DNA from: Mycobacterium sp. SMC-8
Lineage (GTDB): Bacteria; Actinomycetota; Actinomycetes; Mycobacteriales; Mycobacteriaceae
NCBI RefSeq assembly: GCF_025263565.1
Contig: NZ_CP079865.1
Location: 1,860,001 to 1,924,000, forward strand
Length of the DNA stretch: 64,000 bases
Reading direction: 5' to 3'
Under the pieces are notes generated by a model. It searched no databases. It was not told the DNA's origin and saw nothing but the letters and a program-made list of their open reading frames with translations. The translations under genes and the position numbers were made by a program. Positions 32,991 to 41,004 of this stretch are shown in pieces (the first letter of the stretch is position 1; each line of letters starts with the position of its first letter).

Positions 32991-34259
32991 TCAGGACTTC
33001 TTCTTATCCGGTGTCCAGGTGGCGGGAAGCCGCTTGACGCCGTTCATGAAGTTCGACAGCAGCAGATCGGGTTCGCCGACTTCCAGGTTCGGCATGCGGT
33101 GGTAGATCTCGCGCATCTGCGCCTTGAGAACCTCGCGGCCGAGGATGTGGCCGAGGCAGTAGTGCGGTCCGCCGGCACCGAAGGACTGGTGCGGGTTGTG
33201 CTTCTCGTCGCGGGTGATGTCCATCTGCTCGGAGTTCTCGAAGACGTCCTCGTCGCGGTTGCTCGCGTAGTACCACATGACGACCTTGTCGCCTTCCTTG
33301 ATGGTGACGTCGTCGAGTTGGTAGTCCTGGGTCGCGGTGCGGCGGAAGTGCATCAGCGGCGGCTCCATCCGCAGCGACTCGTTGACCGCGTCGTCGACCC
33401 GGTTGTCGAAGTCGCCCATCAGGAGCTCGAGCTGAGCGGGGTTCTCCTGGAACAGGTTCAGGGTGTGTGCCATCGCGTGCCGAGTGGTGTCGTTGGCACC
33501 GGCCGCCAGCAGGGCGAAGAACACGCCGACCTCGTTCTGGGAGAGTTTGTTGCCCTCGTACTGAGCCTCGGCGACCCAGGTCAACAGATCCTCGCCGGGA
33601 TTCTTGATCCGTTCCGGCACCAGCTCGTGCGCCAGGTTGGCGAGCTTCTGCGACGCATCGGCGAACACCATCAGCGGCGACCCGATGTGCGCGTACTCGG
33701 GGTCGTTCCAGCAGGCGAACTGCTCCGCGGCGTCCATCGTGTACTGGATCTGGTCGCTGTCGGTGATCCCCAGCATGCTGCAGAAGACCCGCCCCGGCAC
33801 CTCTTTGGTGATCAGTTCGCACAGATCCCCTTCCCCGAGCGGGGCCACGTCGTCCACGATGCTCCTGACGATGCCGCCGATTTTGTCCGACATCTTCCGG
33901 ATGTTGCGGGGGGTGAACGCCACCGTGACGATGTTGCGCATCTCGGTGTGTCGCGGCGGATCCGTCACGATGAACGACAGCATGTCCTCGAGCTGGGGAA
34001 AGTCGTCGATGAACACACCCTCGGCTGAACTGAAGACCTCGACGTTGCGGGACACCTCCCGCAGGTGGCGGTGTTTGACCAGCGACCAGAAACCCTTGGC
34101 GTTCTGCAGGTTCGGGTCCAGGGACTCGGGCGCGTCGTTCCAGCTGATCGGCCTGTTGTTGCGAAGCCACCGGAACGCTTCGTGGCGGTAGGCCCGCGGC
34201 TTGGCCCAGAACTCCAGGGAGTTCAAACGGGTGTCGATGCTTTCGGTCGAAACGCTCAT
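32991..34259 (-). CDS. Cytochrome P450 (1)
   Basis: A 422-residue soluble bacterial P450. The I-helix AAGANDTTRHA, the K-helix ExxR in NESLRMEPP and the heme loop FGAGGPHYCLGHILGR (Cys368) are all intact. It hydroxylates a hydrophobic substrate using electrons from a ferredoxin, and a 3Fe-4S ferredoxin is encoded at 35404. ATG 34259 is chosen for GAGGAAC upstream and the conserved N-terminus. Similar mycobacterial P450s act on sterol or terpenoid side chains, but the CYP family is not assigned here. Confidence 0.92.
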   Translation of the reverse strand: MSVSTESIDTRLNSLEFWAKPRAYRHEAFRWLRNNRPISWNDAPESLDPNLQNAKGFWSLVKHRHLREVSRNVEVFSSAEGVFIDDFPQLEDMLSFIVTDPPRHTEMRNIVTVAFTPRNIRKMSDKIGGIVRSIVDDVAPLGEGDLCELITKEVPGRVFCSMLGITDSDQIQYTMDAAEQFACWNDPEYAHIGSPLMVFADASQKLANLAHELVPERIKNPGEDLLTWVAEAQYEGNKLSQNEVGVFFALLAAGANDTTRHAMAHTLNLFQENPAQLELLMGDFDNRVDDAVNESLRMEPPLMHFRRTATQDYQLDDVTIKEGDKVVMWYYASNRDEDVFENSEQMDITRDEKHNPHQSFGAGGPHYCLGHILGREVLKAQMREIYHRMPNLEVGEPDLLLSNFMNGVKRLPATWTPDKKKS

Positions 34260-34399
34260 CGGATGTTCCTCACTTCTCGGGCCGGGCATGCGTCGCTGAT
34301 GACCGGTCCAAACGAGGGTATGGATTGTGTGACCGCTGACACATCGGCTGATGGGGTCAACTTTGTGTTCCGGAAGTGGGAGGCCCACCGTTGCCGGCG

Positions 34400-35317
34400 C
34401 TAGGTAAGCGAGGTGAAGAGCCGCCGGTACCGGGCCACGGCATCGGTTCGGTTGCCAGCGCCCAGTTTGCCCATGATGTGGCGCAGGTGTGACTTGACGG
34501 TTCCCTCGGAGATGAACAACCGTCCGGCGATCTGCGCGTTGGTTTTACCCTCGGCCAGCAGGTTTAGGACCTGACGCTCCCTGCGGGTCAGCTGTTCGGT
34601 GTCGGGTCCGCCGAGGGCGTGGACGTCGGCGGGCTCCGGTGGTCGAGGCGGCGGGACATCGGCGCCGAGGTCACCGTCGAGGAATCCGGTGAGCGCGTCG
34701 ACCACCCGGTGGTAATCGGACGCGCCGCTTTGCATCGCGTGCAGGCGTTCCAGCGCGAGGTTGCGCTCCATGATCGCTCCTAGGCCCTCGGCGAACACCC
34801 CGAGCACGTCACGGTCCGAGGGTCCGACGTCCCCGGATTCGGTGGGAGCGTCGGCGTGCAACAGGGCGACGGGTGACTGCCACAGGTAGACCGGCGCCGC
34901 GATGTAGACCTCGGGTTTGATGACGGCGACCAGCGGTGCGTTCACGCGTGGGTCTGACTGCGGACGGTTGACCAGGATAGGCGCCTTGGCTCGCAGCATC
35001 GAGCTTTCCGGCAGCGGCTGACAGATCCGGCGGGGGTGGGCGCGTCCCACCTTGAGCAGCGCCGCCGTCAGTGCCGTGTCGCCGGTGGTATGTGCGGAGC
35101 GGACCAGCCACATGTTGTGCCGGACCAGGGAGAACAGCACCCTGCCGAACCCGGCACGGCACAACTCGACCGGAATACGCTCGGCCAGTTCACCGTTGGT
35201 GTTCACACCGCGCAGCCGGGCCAGGGCGTCGGAGGTGGCGGCCGGCCGTCTCGCCGGCGGCACCGCGCCGACGTAGCCGGGGTCGACCGACTCCGGTGCC
35301 CGGTTCAGGGCTGTCAC
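34400..35317 (-). CDS. GAF-LuxR transcription regulator C
   Basis: A 305-residue orphan regulator with a GAF-like region (ELCRAGFGRVLFSLV to PEVYIAAPVYLWQSPVALLHAD) and a C-terminal LuxR domain (LTRRERQVLNLLAEGKTNAQ to EGTVKSHLRHIMGKLGAGN). It shares its layout with the regulators at 19179, 20201 and 38235 but has a shorter N-terminus. GTG 35317 is the likely start; no ribosome site is visible, so a leaderless message is possible. A G/C element (CTCCCAAGAGGGG) lies about 38 bp upstream and may reflect autoregulation. Confidence 0.84.
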   Translation of the reverse strand: MTALNRAPESVDPGYVGAVPPARRPAATSDALARLRGVNTNGELAERIPVELCRAGFGRVLFSLVRHNMWLVRSAHTTGDTALTAALLKVGRAHPRRICQPLPESSMLRAKAPILVNRPQSDPRVNAPLVAVIKPEVYIAAPVYLWQSPVALLHADAPTESGDVGPSDRDVLGVFAEGLGAIMERNLALERLHAMQSGASDYHRVVDALTGFLDGDLGADVPPPRPPEPADVHALGGPDTEQLTRRERQVLNLLAEGKTNAQIAGRLFISEGTVKSHLRHIMGKLGAGNRTDAVARYRRLFTSLT

Positions 35318-35354
35318 GGGTGCGACGTTATCCGGGCCCCGGCGCGTCCCGCAT

Positions 35355-35367
35355 CTCCCAAGAGGGG
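35355..35367. promoter_or_regulatory. G/C element upstream of LuxR regulator C
   Basis: CTCCCAAGAGGGG followed by TAA lies between the LuxR gene and the ferredoxin stop. It fits the recurring CC-N-A-GGGRG pattern seen before other genes of this block. Confidence 0.35.
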
Positions 35368-35403
35368 TAACTGTTCTCCACCCGCCTGTGGCGAGGGCCG
35401 GTG

Positions 35404-35616
35404 TCAGGCGTCGATGACCTGGATCGACTGGGTCGGGCAACTCGCGGCCGCTTCTTCGACCTCGGCCCGTCGGGCCGGTTCGACGGTGCCCCGTAGCAGC
35501 GTCATCTGCCCGTCGCCGCCGTCGGCGATCTCGAAGAAGTCGGGTGCGTGCATTTCGCAGAGCCCGATCCCCGCACACGTCGAGCGGTTGAAGATGATCC
35601 GTCCCGCGGCTGCCAT
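35404..35616 (-). CDS. 3Fe-4S ferredoxin, probable P450 redox partner
   Basis: A 70-residue single-cluster ferredoxin. Cys14 and Cys20 lie in STCAGIGLCEMHAP and Cys60 precedes Pro, the three-cysteine set of 3Fe-4S ferredoxins that serve mycobacterial P450s. Ile17 takes the variable position between the first two cysteines. It should donate electrons to the P450 at 32991. Two G/C palindromes precede it. ATG 35616 lies behind AAGGAGG. Confidence 0.9.
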   Translation of the reverse strand: MAAAGRIIFNRSTCAGIGLCEMHAPDFFEIADGGDGQMTLLRGTVEPARRAEVEEAAASCPTQSIQVIDA

Positions 35617-35691
35617 GGCCGCCTCCTTCTCGAAGTCAAGGACATCGCGCGTCCTGATGCCACTACAGCACCGGCCGCCGCTCGTCGACAG

Positions 35692-35727
35692 CCTCCAAAA
35701 GGGAGGTCTTTCGCATCCAAAGGGGGA
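35692..35727. promoter_or_regulatory. Two G/C palindromes before the ferredoxin gene
   Basis: CCTCCAAAAGGGAGG (about 35692-35706) and ATCCAAAGGGGGAT (35715-35728) follow one another at two helical turns, between the ferredoxin gene and the small hypothetical gene. They are among the clearest copies of the recurring element. Confidence 0.45.
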
Positions 35728-35745
35728 TCGGGTCGGGTGCGACGG

Positions 35746-35964
35746 CTAGCCGAGGTAGACCCCGGGTGGCCCCGTAAGGTAGGACGCGGTCCACTTCCGC
35801 CAGCCGTCGGTGTGATCGGTGCTGTCGCCGAGTCGAATGCGCCGTACAAATTCCCCGGAATCAGTTGCGGTGCAGAGAATTTCGCCGCGCACGGTCGTCT
35901 TCACATCTGCCATCGACATGGTGTCGGGCAGAAAGATCTCGATGGATCTCCAGGCCTGGGACAT
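35746..35964 (-). CDS. Small conserved-looking hypothetical protein, 72 residues
   Basis: A short soluble protein with no recognised family, rich in beta-strand patterns (RSIEIFLPDTMSMADVKTTV, GEILCTATDSGEFVRRIRLG). GGAGGA 7 nt before ATG 35964 supports it. It lies between the ferredoxin gene and the divergent menB-like gene and shares their palindrome-rich control regions, so it may belong to the P450 system. Confidence 0.58.
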   Translation of the reverse strand: MSQAWRSIEIFLPDTMSMADVKTTVRGEILCTATDSGEFVRRIRLGDSTDHTDGWRKWTASYLTGPPGVYLG

Positions 35965-36053
35965 TGGTTGTTCCTCCGGGTCGGGCACTGGCCGTCGCTG
36001 TCGACGTTAACCGCGTCCTCGCGCCGTCGCGACACCCTTCCGGCTGACATCGC

Positions 36054-36100
36054 TGCCCCGAAGGGAGGTTAAATCGGTGCCCCGAAGGGAGGTTTAATTG
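36054..36100 (+). repeat. 24-bp tandem repeat carrying a G/C operator and ribosome site
   Basis: Two consecutive copies of TGCCCCGAAGGGAGGTT (36054-36070 and 36078-36094) with a 24-bp period lie directly before menB. Each copy contains both a CCCC-GAA-GGGAGG palindrome and a GGGAGG that can act as Shine-Dalgarno. Regulation by binding the operator would also mask the ribosome site region in DNA. Confidence 0.6.
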
Positions 36101-37021
36101 CCACCCATGACCGCGAACCCGTTCGATCCCAGTCTGTGGCAACCTGTTACCGGCTTCGAGGAACTCACCGACGTCACCTATCACCGGCACGTGCTCGGCG
36201 GCGCCGGCCAACCGACGGTGCGGGTGGCCTTCAACCGGCCCGAGGTGCGCAACGCATTTCGTCCCCATTCGGTCGACGAGTTGTACCGCGCGCTCGATCA
36301 CGCACGGATGTCCTCCGACATCGGGGTGGTGTTGCTGACCGGCAACGGTCCCTCACTCAAGGACGGTGGCTGGGCGTTCTGTTCAGGCGGAGATCAGCGC
36401 ATCCGGGGCCGCAGCGGTTACCAGTACGCATCCGGAGAGAGCGCTGACACCATCGATGCCGCTCGTGCCGGCCGACTGCACATCATGGAGGTGCAGCGGC
36501 TCATCCGGTTCATGCCAAAGGTGGTGATCTGCCTGGTCAACGGTTGGGCGGCCGGGGGAGGGCACAGCCTGCACGTCACCTGCGACCTGACGCTGGCCAG
36601 CCGCGAGCATGCCCGGTTCAAGCAGACCGACGCTGACGTCGGCAGCTTCGACGGCGGATACGGCAGCGCCTACCTGGCCAAACAGGTGGGCCAGAAGTTC
36701 GCCCGAGAGATCTTCTTCCTCGGTGAGCCCTACACGGCCGAGCAGATGCACGAAATGGGCGCGGTCAACCGCGTGGTCGACCACGCCGATCTGGAAACAG
36801 TCGGACTGGAGTGGGCCGCGAAGATCAACGGTAAATCGCCACAGGCCCAGCGCATGCTGAAGTTCGCGTTCAATCTGCTCGACGACGGACTGGTCGGCCA
36901 GCAGATCTTCGCCAGCGAGGCCACCCGGATGGCCTACATGACCGACGAGGCCGTCGAAGGCCGGGATGCCTTTCTGGAGAAGCGCGATCCGGACTGGAGT
37001 CGGTTCCCGCGCTACTTCTGA
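36098..37021 (+). CDS. menB: 1,4-dihydroxy-2-naphthoyl-CoA synthase-like crotonase (MenB)
   Basis: A 307-residue crotonase strikingly like mycobacterial MenB as I remember it: ITYHRHV-type start, VRVAFNRPEVRNAFRPH, GVVLLTGNGPSLKDGGWAFC, SGGDQRIRGRSGYQYASG, and DADVGSFDGGYGSAYLAKQV. MenB closes the second ring of naphthoquinone during menaquinone synthesis. TTG 36098 is used because GGGAGG lies 5 bp upstream; ATG 36107 is the alternative. The genes around it are catabolic rather than menaquinone genes, so either this is the cell's MenB in an unusual place or a recent paralogue. Confidence 0.85.
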   Translation: MPPMTANPFDPSLWQPVTGFEELTDVTYHRHVLGGAGQPTVRVAFNRPEVRNAFRPHSVDELYRALDHARMSSDIGVVLLTGNGPSLKDGGWAFCSGGDQRIRGRSGYQYASGESADTIDAARAGRLHIMEVQRLIRFMPKVVICLVNGWAAGGGHSLHVTCDLTLASREHARFKQTDADVGSFDGGYGSAYLAKQVGQKFAREIFFLGEPYTAEQMHEMGAVNRVVDHADLETVGLEWAAKINGKSPQAQRMLKFAFNLLDDGLVGQQIFASEATRMAYMTDEAVEGRDAFLEKRDPDWSRFPRYF

Positions 37022-37127
37022 GGAGGTATGCCGGCGATCGACGATTTCACCCTTCTGGAAGATGCGCCGCCACGGCGTCGGAAGTCACGATTGAGGGGCG
37101 AGATTTCTTTGAGCGAAAGGTGCGCCC

Positions 37128-38234
37128 GTGCGGACGAAGGCTGCGGTCCTGTGGGAACTCGGAGGCAAGTGGGAAGTCGACGAGGTCGACCTCGACCCGC
37201 CCAAGGTCGGGGAGGTGATGATCAAGCTGACCGCGAGCGGGTTGTGCCACTCGGACTACCACCTGGTCACCGGCGACATCCCGGTGGGGCTGCCCTATGT
37301 GGGCGGGCATGAGGGTGCGGGCGTCGTCGCCGAGGTCGGGCCCGGAGTCACCGATGTGGCCGTCGGCGACTCGGTGGTGCTCAGTTTCCTTCCGGCGTGT
37401 GGCAAGTGCTCGCACTGTGCCCGCGGCATGACGAACCTGTGCGACCTGGGTGCCCAGATCATCCAGGGTCCGCAACTCGACGGCACCTACCGCTTCCACG
37501 CCAAGGGCCGGGGCCTGGGTCAGATGTGCCTGCTCGGAACGTTTTCCGAGTACACCGTGGTGCCTATGGCCTCGGTGGTCAAGGTCGACGACGGCACCAA
37601 GCTGGACCGCGCCGCGGTGATCGGCTGCTGTGTGCCGACCGGGTTCGGCAGCGTGGTCAACACTGCCGGCGTGCGTCCCGGTGACGCCGTCGTGGTGATG
37701 GGTATCGGCGGCATCGGCGCCAATGCCCTGCAGGGCGCCAGGAGCGCCGGTGCACGCCACATCGTGGCCATCGACCCGGTGGAGTACAAGCGCGAACAGG
37801 CGAGGATCTTCGGCGCCACCCACGCGGTATCCGATGTCGGCGAGGCGTTGGCCCTGGTCACCGACCTGACCCGCGGCGTGATGGCCGATGCGTGCGTCAT
37901 CACCACCGACCACGCGGAGTCGGCCTACGTGGCGGAGGCGCTGAGCCTTGTCGGCCGACGCGGCAAGGTGATCGTCACCGCCATCGGTCATCCCACCGAC
38001 GTGGCCATGGGCGGCTCGTTGTTCGAGTTGACGCTCTACGAAAAGTCGATTCACGGTTCGCTTTTCGGGTCGTCCAACCCGCGCCACGACATCCCGCGTT
38101 ACCTGGAGATGTACAACCTCGGTGAGCTCAAGCTCGACGAGTTGATCACCCGGGAGTACACCCTCGAGGAGATCAACGAGGGCTACGCGGACATGCTGGG
38201 AGGCCGCAATATCCGGGGTGTGATCCGGTTCTGA
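37128..38234 (+). CDS. NDMA-dependent zinc alcohol dehydrogenase
   Basis: A 368-residue medium-chain alcohol dehydrogenase of the mycobacterial NDMA-dependent group with tightly bound NAD. Catalytic zinc ligands are Cys40 (SGLCHSD) and His61-Glu62 (GGHEGAG). Structural zinc cysteines are at 91, 94, 97 and 105 (CGKCSHCARGMTNLC). The Rossmann motif is GIGGIGANALQGA. GTG 37128 follows GAAAGGTG. It would oxidise an alcohol, possibly that made by the P450, to the aldehyde used by the dehydrogenase at 39400. Its stop is adjacent to the convergent LuxR stop (TGATCA). Confidence 0.9.
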   Translation: MRTKAAVLWELGGKWEVDEVDLDPPKVGEVMIKLTASGLCHSDYHLVTGDIPVGLPYVGGHEGAGVVAEVGPGVTDVAVGDSVVLSFLPACGKCSHCARGMTNLCDLGAQIIQGPQLDGTYRFHAKGRGLGQMCLLGTFSEYTVVPMASVVKVDDGTKLDRAAVIGCCVPTGFGSVVNTAGVRPGDAVVVMGIGGIGANALQGARSAGARHIVAIDPVEYKREQARIFGATHAVSDVGEALALVTDLTRGVMADACVITTDHAESAYVAEALSLVGRRGKVIVTAIGHPTDVAMGGSLFELTLYEKSIHGSLFGSSNPRHDIPRYLEMYNLGELKLDELITREYTLEEINEGYADMLGGRNIRGVIRF

Positions 38235-39386
38235 TCAGCCGGCGTTCGCGCCGGTCGTCGAGATCAGCCGGTGGTACCGGGCCACCGCCTCGGTTCGGTT
38301 GGTGGCGCCCAGCTTGCGCAGGATGTGCTTGACGTGTGACTTCACTGTGCCCTCGGTGACAAACAGGCCGGCCGCGATCTGGGCGTTTGTCTTGCCGGAA
38401 GCCAGGTTTCGCAGCACATCCCACTCGCGATGGGTGAGTCGTTCGGCGCGCGTGTCGGACAGCGGCCCGGCATGGGTCCGGCCCGGCGCAACATTGTCCG
38501 AACCCCGGTCGGCGGTGTCGAGCAGGTCGGCGGTGAAGTCCTCGGCGATCGCGTTGACGCCGGCGAGGTAGTCGCTGGTGGCACGGCGCACCGCCTGCAG
38601 TCGCTCCATCAGCTGGGCGCGTTCGATCGCCAGCCCGAGGCCTTCGGCGTAGGTGCCCAGTGCGCAGCGGTCGAATTCGTCGACCGTGCTGTCGACATCA
38701 CGATCCGCGTGGATCATCGCCACGGGCTCACCCCAGGCGAGGACCGGCGCGGCGACGTAGCTGCGGGTGCCGGTGTATCGGATGAACTCGGTGTGTACCC
38801 GCGGATTGGACTGCGGGTCGTCGATGACGATCGGGGCGCAGCGCCGGACCATCTCGCTCTCCAGTAGCGGTCCGTTCAGGCGCCGCGGATGGGCCTGGCC
38901 GATCTCGACCAGCGCCGCGCCGAACTCCGGGTCGTCGACGGCGAAGCCGGACCGGGCCAGCCAGGTGCCCTGCTCGATTCTGGAGAACAACGCGCGGCGG
39001 AAGCCGATCCGCCGCGCTTCGATCGGGGCCCGTTCGGTCAGGGCGCTGGTGGAGGGGGCGTTGCGCAGCGCCGTAAGCGCCTCGCGGGCTCCGGTGGCGA
39101 CGTCGGCGCGCCGCTCCAGAAGCGCGTCCTTGACGCCGGCCTGGGCCGCCAACGAATCGAGCACGAGGGCGGCAGCGCGGTATGCCGGCGGTTCGTCGGA
39201 GCCGAGTTCCAGGCGCCGGGCAAGAGCTTGGCGCACAGCCTCGAGGGCCCAGTCACTGCCCTCGAGGTCGTCGTCGCCCAGTGCGGGCAGCAGATCGTCG
39301 TCGCAGAGCAGGTGAGCTGCCGCGCTGACGATTTCCCGGACACACTCGACGTAGGCGTTGTCCGCGTGGCGCGTGGGTGCTGACAT
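38235..39386 (-). CDS. GAF-LuxR transcription regulator D
   Basis: A 383-residue paralogue of the other orphan LuxR proteins. It has an N-terminal helical region, a GAF-like region (EARRIGFRRALFSRIEQGTW to TRSYVAAPVLAWGEPVAMIHAD) and a LuxR domain (LTHREWDVLRNLASGKTNAQ to [19 protein letters not shown]). It lies 13 bp behind an aldehyde dehydrogenase in the same operon, so its level will follow that operon and its GntR-type operator at 40925. Closest in layout to regulator C. Confidence 0.86.
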   Translation of the reverse strand: MSAPTRHADNAYVECVREIVSAAAHLLCDDDLLPALGDDDLEGSDWALEAVRQALARRLELGSDEPPAYRAAALVLDSLAAQAGVKDALLERRADVATGAREALTALRNAPSTSALTERAPIEARRIGFRRALFSRIEQGTWLARSGFAVDDPEFGAALVEIGQAHPRRLNGPLLESEMVRRCAPIVIDDPQSNPRVHTEFIRYTGTRSYVAAPVLAWGEPVAMIHADRDVDSTVDEFDRCALGTYAEGLGLAIERAQLMERLQAVRRATSDYLAGVNAIAEDFTADLLDTADRGSDNVAPGRTHAGPLSDTRAERLTHREWDVLRNLASGKTNAQIAAGLFVTEGTVKSHVKHILRKLGATNRTEAVARYHRLISTTGANAG

Positions 39387-39399
39387 CTCGCTCCTCCGA

Positions 39400-40848
39400 T
39401 CAGGCCGGTGGCAGGTAGATCGTCTTGTAGACCTGGAAGGCGTCCAATCCCTCCGGGCCCAGTTCGCGGCCGATGCCGCTGTCCTTGATGCCGCCGAACG
39501 GGGCGACCGGGTCGTTGGTGTAGTGGTTCACCCCGACCGTGCCGGACCGCACCTTGTGCGCGACGGCGGTGGCCCGCTCGACGTCGGAGGACCACACGGT
39601 GCCGCCGAGTCCGTAGTTGCTGTCATTGGCGATGGCGATCGCTTCGGATTCGTTCTCGTAGGGGATGACCGACAGCACCGGGCCGAAGATCTCCTCGCAG
39701 GACACCTGCGAGGTGTTGGTCATGTCGGCGAAAACGGTCGGCTCGACGTACCAGCCCCGATCGAGGCCCTTCGGGCGACCGCCGCCGGTGGTCAGGCGGC
39801 CCTCCTGCTTGCCCTTGGCGATGTAGCCCTCCACCCGGTCGCGCTGGCGGCTGGACACCAGCGGGCCGATCTTGGTCTCCGGATCCAGCGGGTCACCGAT
39901 GGTCAGGCTGCCTGCCAGGGCAGTGACGGTATCGACGATCTCGGCGTAGCGGCTGCGCGGCGCCAGCACCCGGGTGTTCAGCCAACAAATCTGCCCGTTG
40001 TTGAGCAGCGTGACGCCGAAGAAGGACTCGATATTGGCGCCCAGGTCCGCGTCGTCGAGGACGATCGCCGCGGACTTACCACCCAATTCCAGGGTGACCG
40101 GGCGCAGCAGCCGGCCGCAGGTCTCGCCGATCGCGCGGCCGGCGGCGGTGGATCCGGTGAAGGAGACCTTGTCGATGCTGGGGTGGGCCACCAGATAGGC
40201 ACCGAGGTCGCGGCCGCCGGGTATCACGTTGAGGACGCCTGCGGGCAGCCCTGCGGCCAGGGCTGCCTCGGCCATCAGGAAAGCGTCGAGAACCGTCTCC
40301 TCAGCCGGCTTGAGCACCATGGTGCAGCCGGCGGCCAGCGCGGGCGCGATCTTCAGGAACGAGATGCCTTGCGGCACATTCCACGGGGTGATGGCGGCGA
40401 CGACCCCGACCGGCTGTCGGGACACCAGCGCGGTCCCGCCGAGCATCCCGGGCCGGGCGTCCTCGGCGGGTGTGGCTGTCATGATGCCGCTGTAGTAGCG
40501 CAGCAGCAGCGGAGGGAACCCGGCCTCGAACTGCTGGGCCAACCAAATCGGCATGCCGTTCTGCATCGACACTCGTCGGGCGGTCTCCTCGCCGCGGGCC
40601 TCCAGTTCGGCGGCGAAGCGCTCGAGAACCTCGCCGCGCCGCGACGGGCTCCAGGTCGACCAGCCGTCGGGGTCGTCGAACGCACGCCGGGCGGAGGCCA
40701 CCGCGGCGTCGACATCGGTTTCGCTGCCGCGGGGCACCGAACCGATCTGCTGCTCGGTGCTGGGGGAGAAGACCTCGATGGTCTCACTCTTGGCGGGGTC
40801 CTCCCATTGACCTCCGATGTAGAGCTGGCGGTAGTCAATCGTCGGCAT
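39400..40848 (-). CDS. NAD(P)-dependent aldehyde dehydrogenase 2
   Basis: A 482-residue aldehyde dehydrogenase with Glu254 (LELGGKSA) and Cys288 (NNGQICWLNTR) as the catalytic pair, TPWNVPQGISFLKIAPALAAG and FTGSTAAGRAIG. The ATG 40848 is preceded by GGAGG. A perfect palindrome of the GntR-operator type lies 77 bp upstream, so the gene is probably induced with the cluster to its right. Likely oxidises the aldehyde product of an alcohol dehydrogenase in the pathway. Confidence 0.92.
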   Translation of the reverse strand: MPTIDYRQLYIGGQWEDPAKSETIEVFSPSTEQQIGSVPRGSETDVDAAVASARRAFDDPDGWSTWSPSRRGEVLERFAAELEARGEETARRVSMQNGMPIWLAQQFEAGFPPLLLRYYSGIMTATPAEDARPGMLGGTALVSRQPVGVVAAITPWNVPQGISFLKIAPALAAGCTMVLKPAEETVLDAFLMAEAALAAGLPAGVLNVIPGGRDLGAYLVAHPSIDKVSFTGSTAAGRAIGETCGRLLRPVTLELGGKSAAIVLDDADLGANIESFFGVTLLNNGQICWLNTRVLAPRSRYAEIVDTVTALAGSLTIGDPLDPETKIGPLVSSRQRDRVEGYIAKGKQEGRLTTGGGRPKGLDRGWYVEPTVFADMTNTSQVSCEEIFGPVLSVIPYENESEAIAIANDSNYGLGGTVWSSDVERATAVAHKVRSGTVGVNHYTNDPVAPFGGIKDSGIGRELGPEGLDAFQVYKTIYLPPA

Positions 40849-40924
40849 CCGAACCTCCGGGGGTTTACGTTGTGATCGCTGTCACTCACAGCGTGCCGCA
40901 AATCATCCGAAAATTCAATTGTTA

Positions 40925-40941
40925 TTATGGTCAGACCATAA
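40925..40941. promoter_or_regulatory. GntR/FadR-type operator, site A
   Basis: TTATGGTCAGACCATAA is a perfect palindrome around a central A. Its core TGGTCAGACCA matches the TGGT-N3-ACCA shape bound by FadR-subfamily GntR proteins. It lies between the Rieske oxygenase stop and the aldehyde dehydrogenase start. Confidence 0.7.
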
Positions 40942-41004
40942 CTTGCTGTTTGTTACATCGGTGAATCTCCGTCGGAGTGGTCTGCTGCGCCCGATGGAGG
41001 TGGA

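Noticed and set aside
37028..37312. Short frame starting right after menB with a strong AGGAGGT
   Set aside because: The ribosome site is only about one base from the ATG and the frame runs on into the alcohol dehydrogenase as a shadow. Kept only as a curiosity.
39358..40875. A 505-codon plus-strand frame opposite aldehyde dehydrogenase 2
   Set aside because: Composition typical of antisense frames and no motif. The minus-strand dehydrogenase has all catalytic residues.
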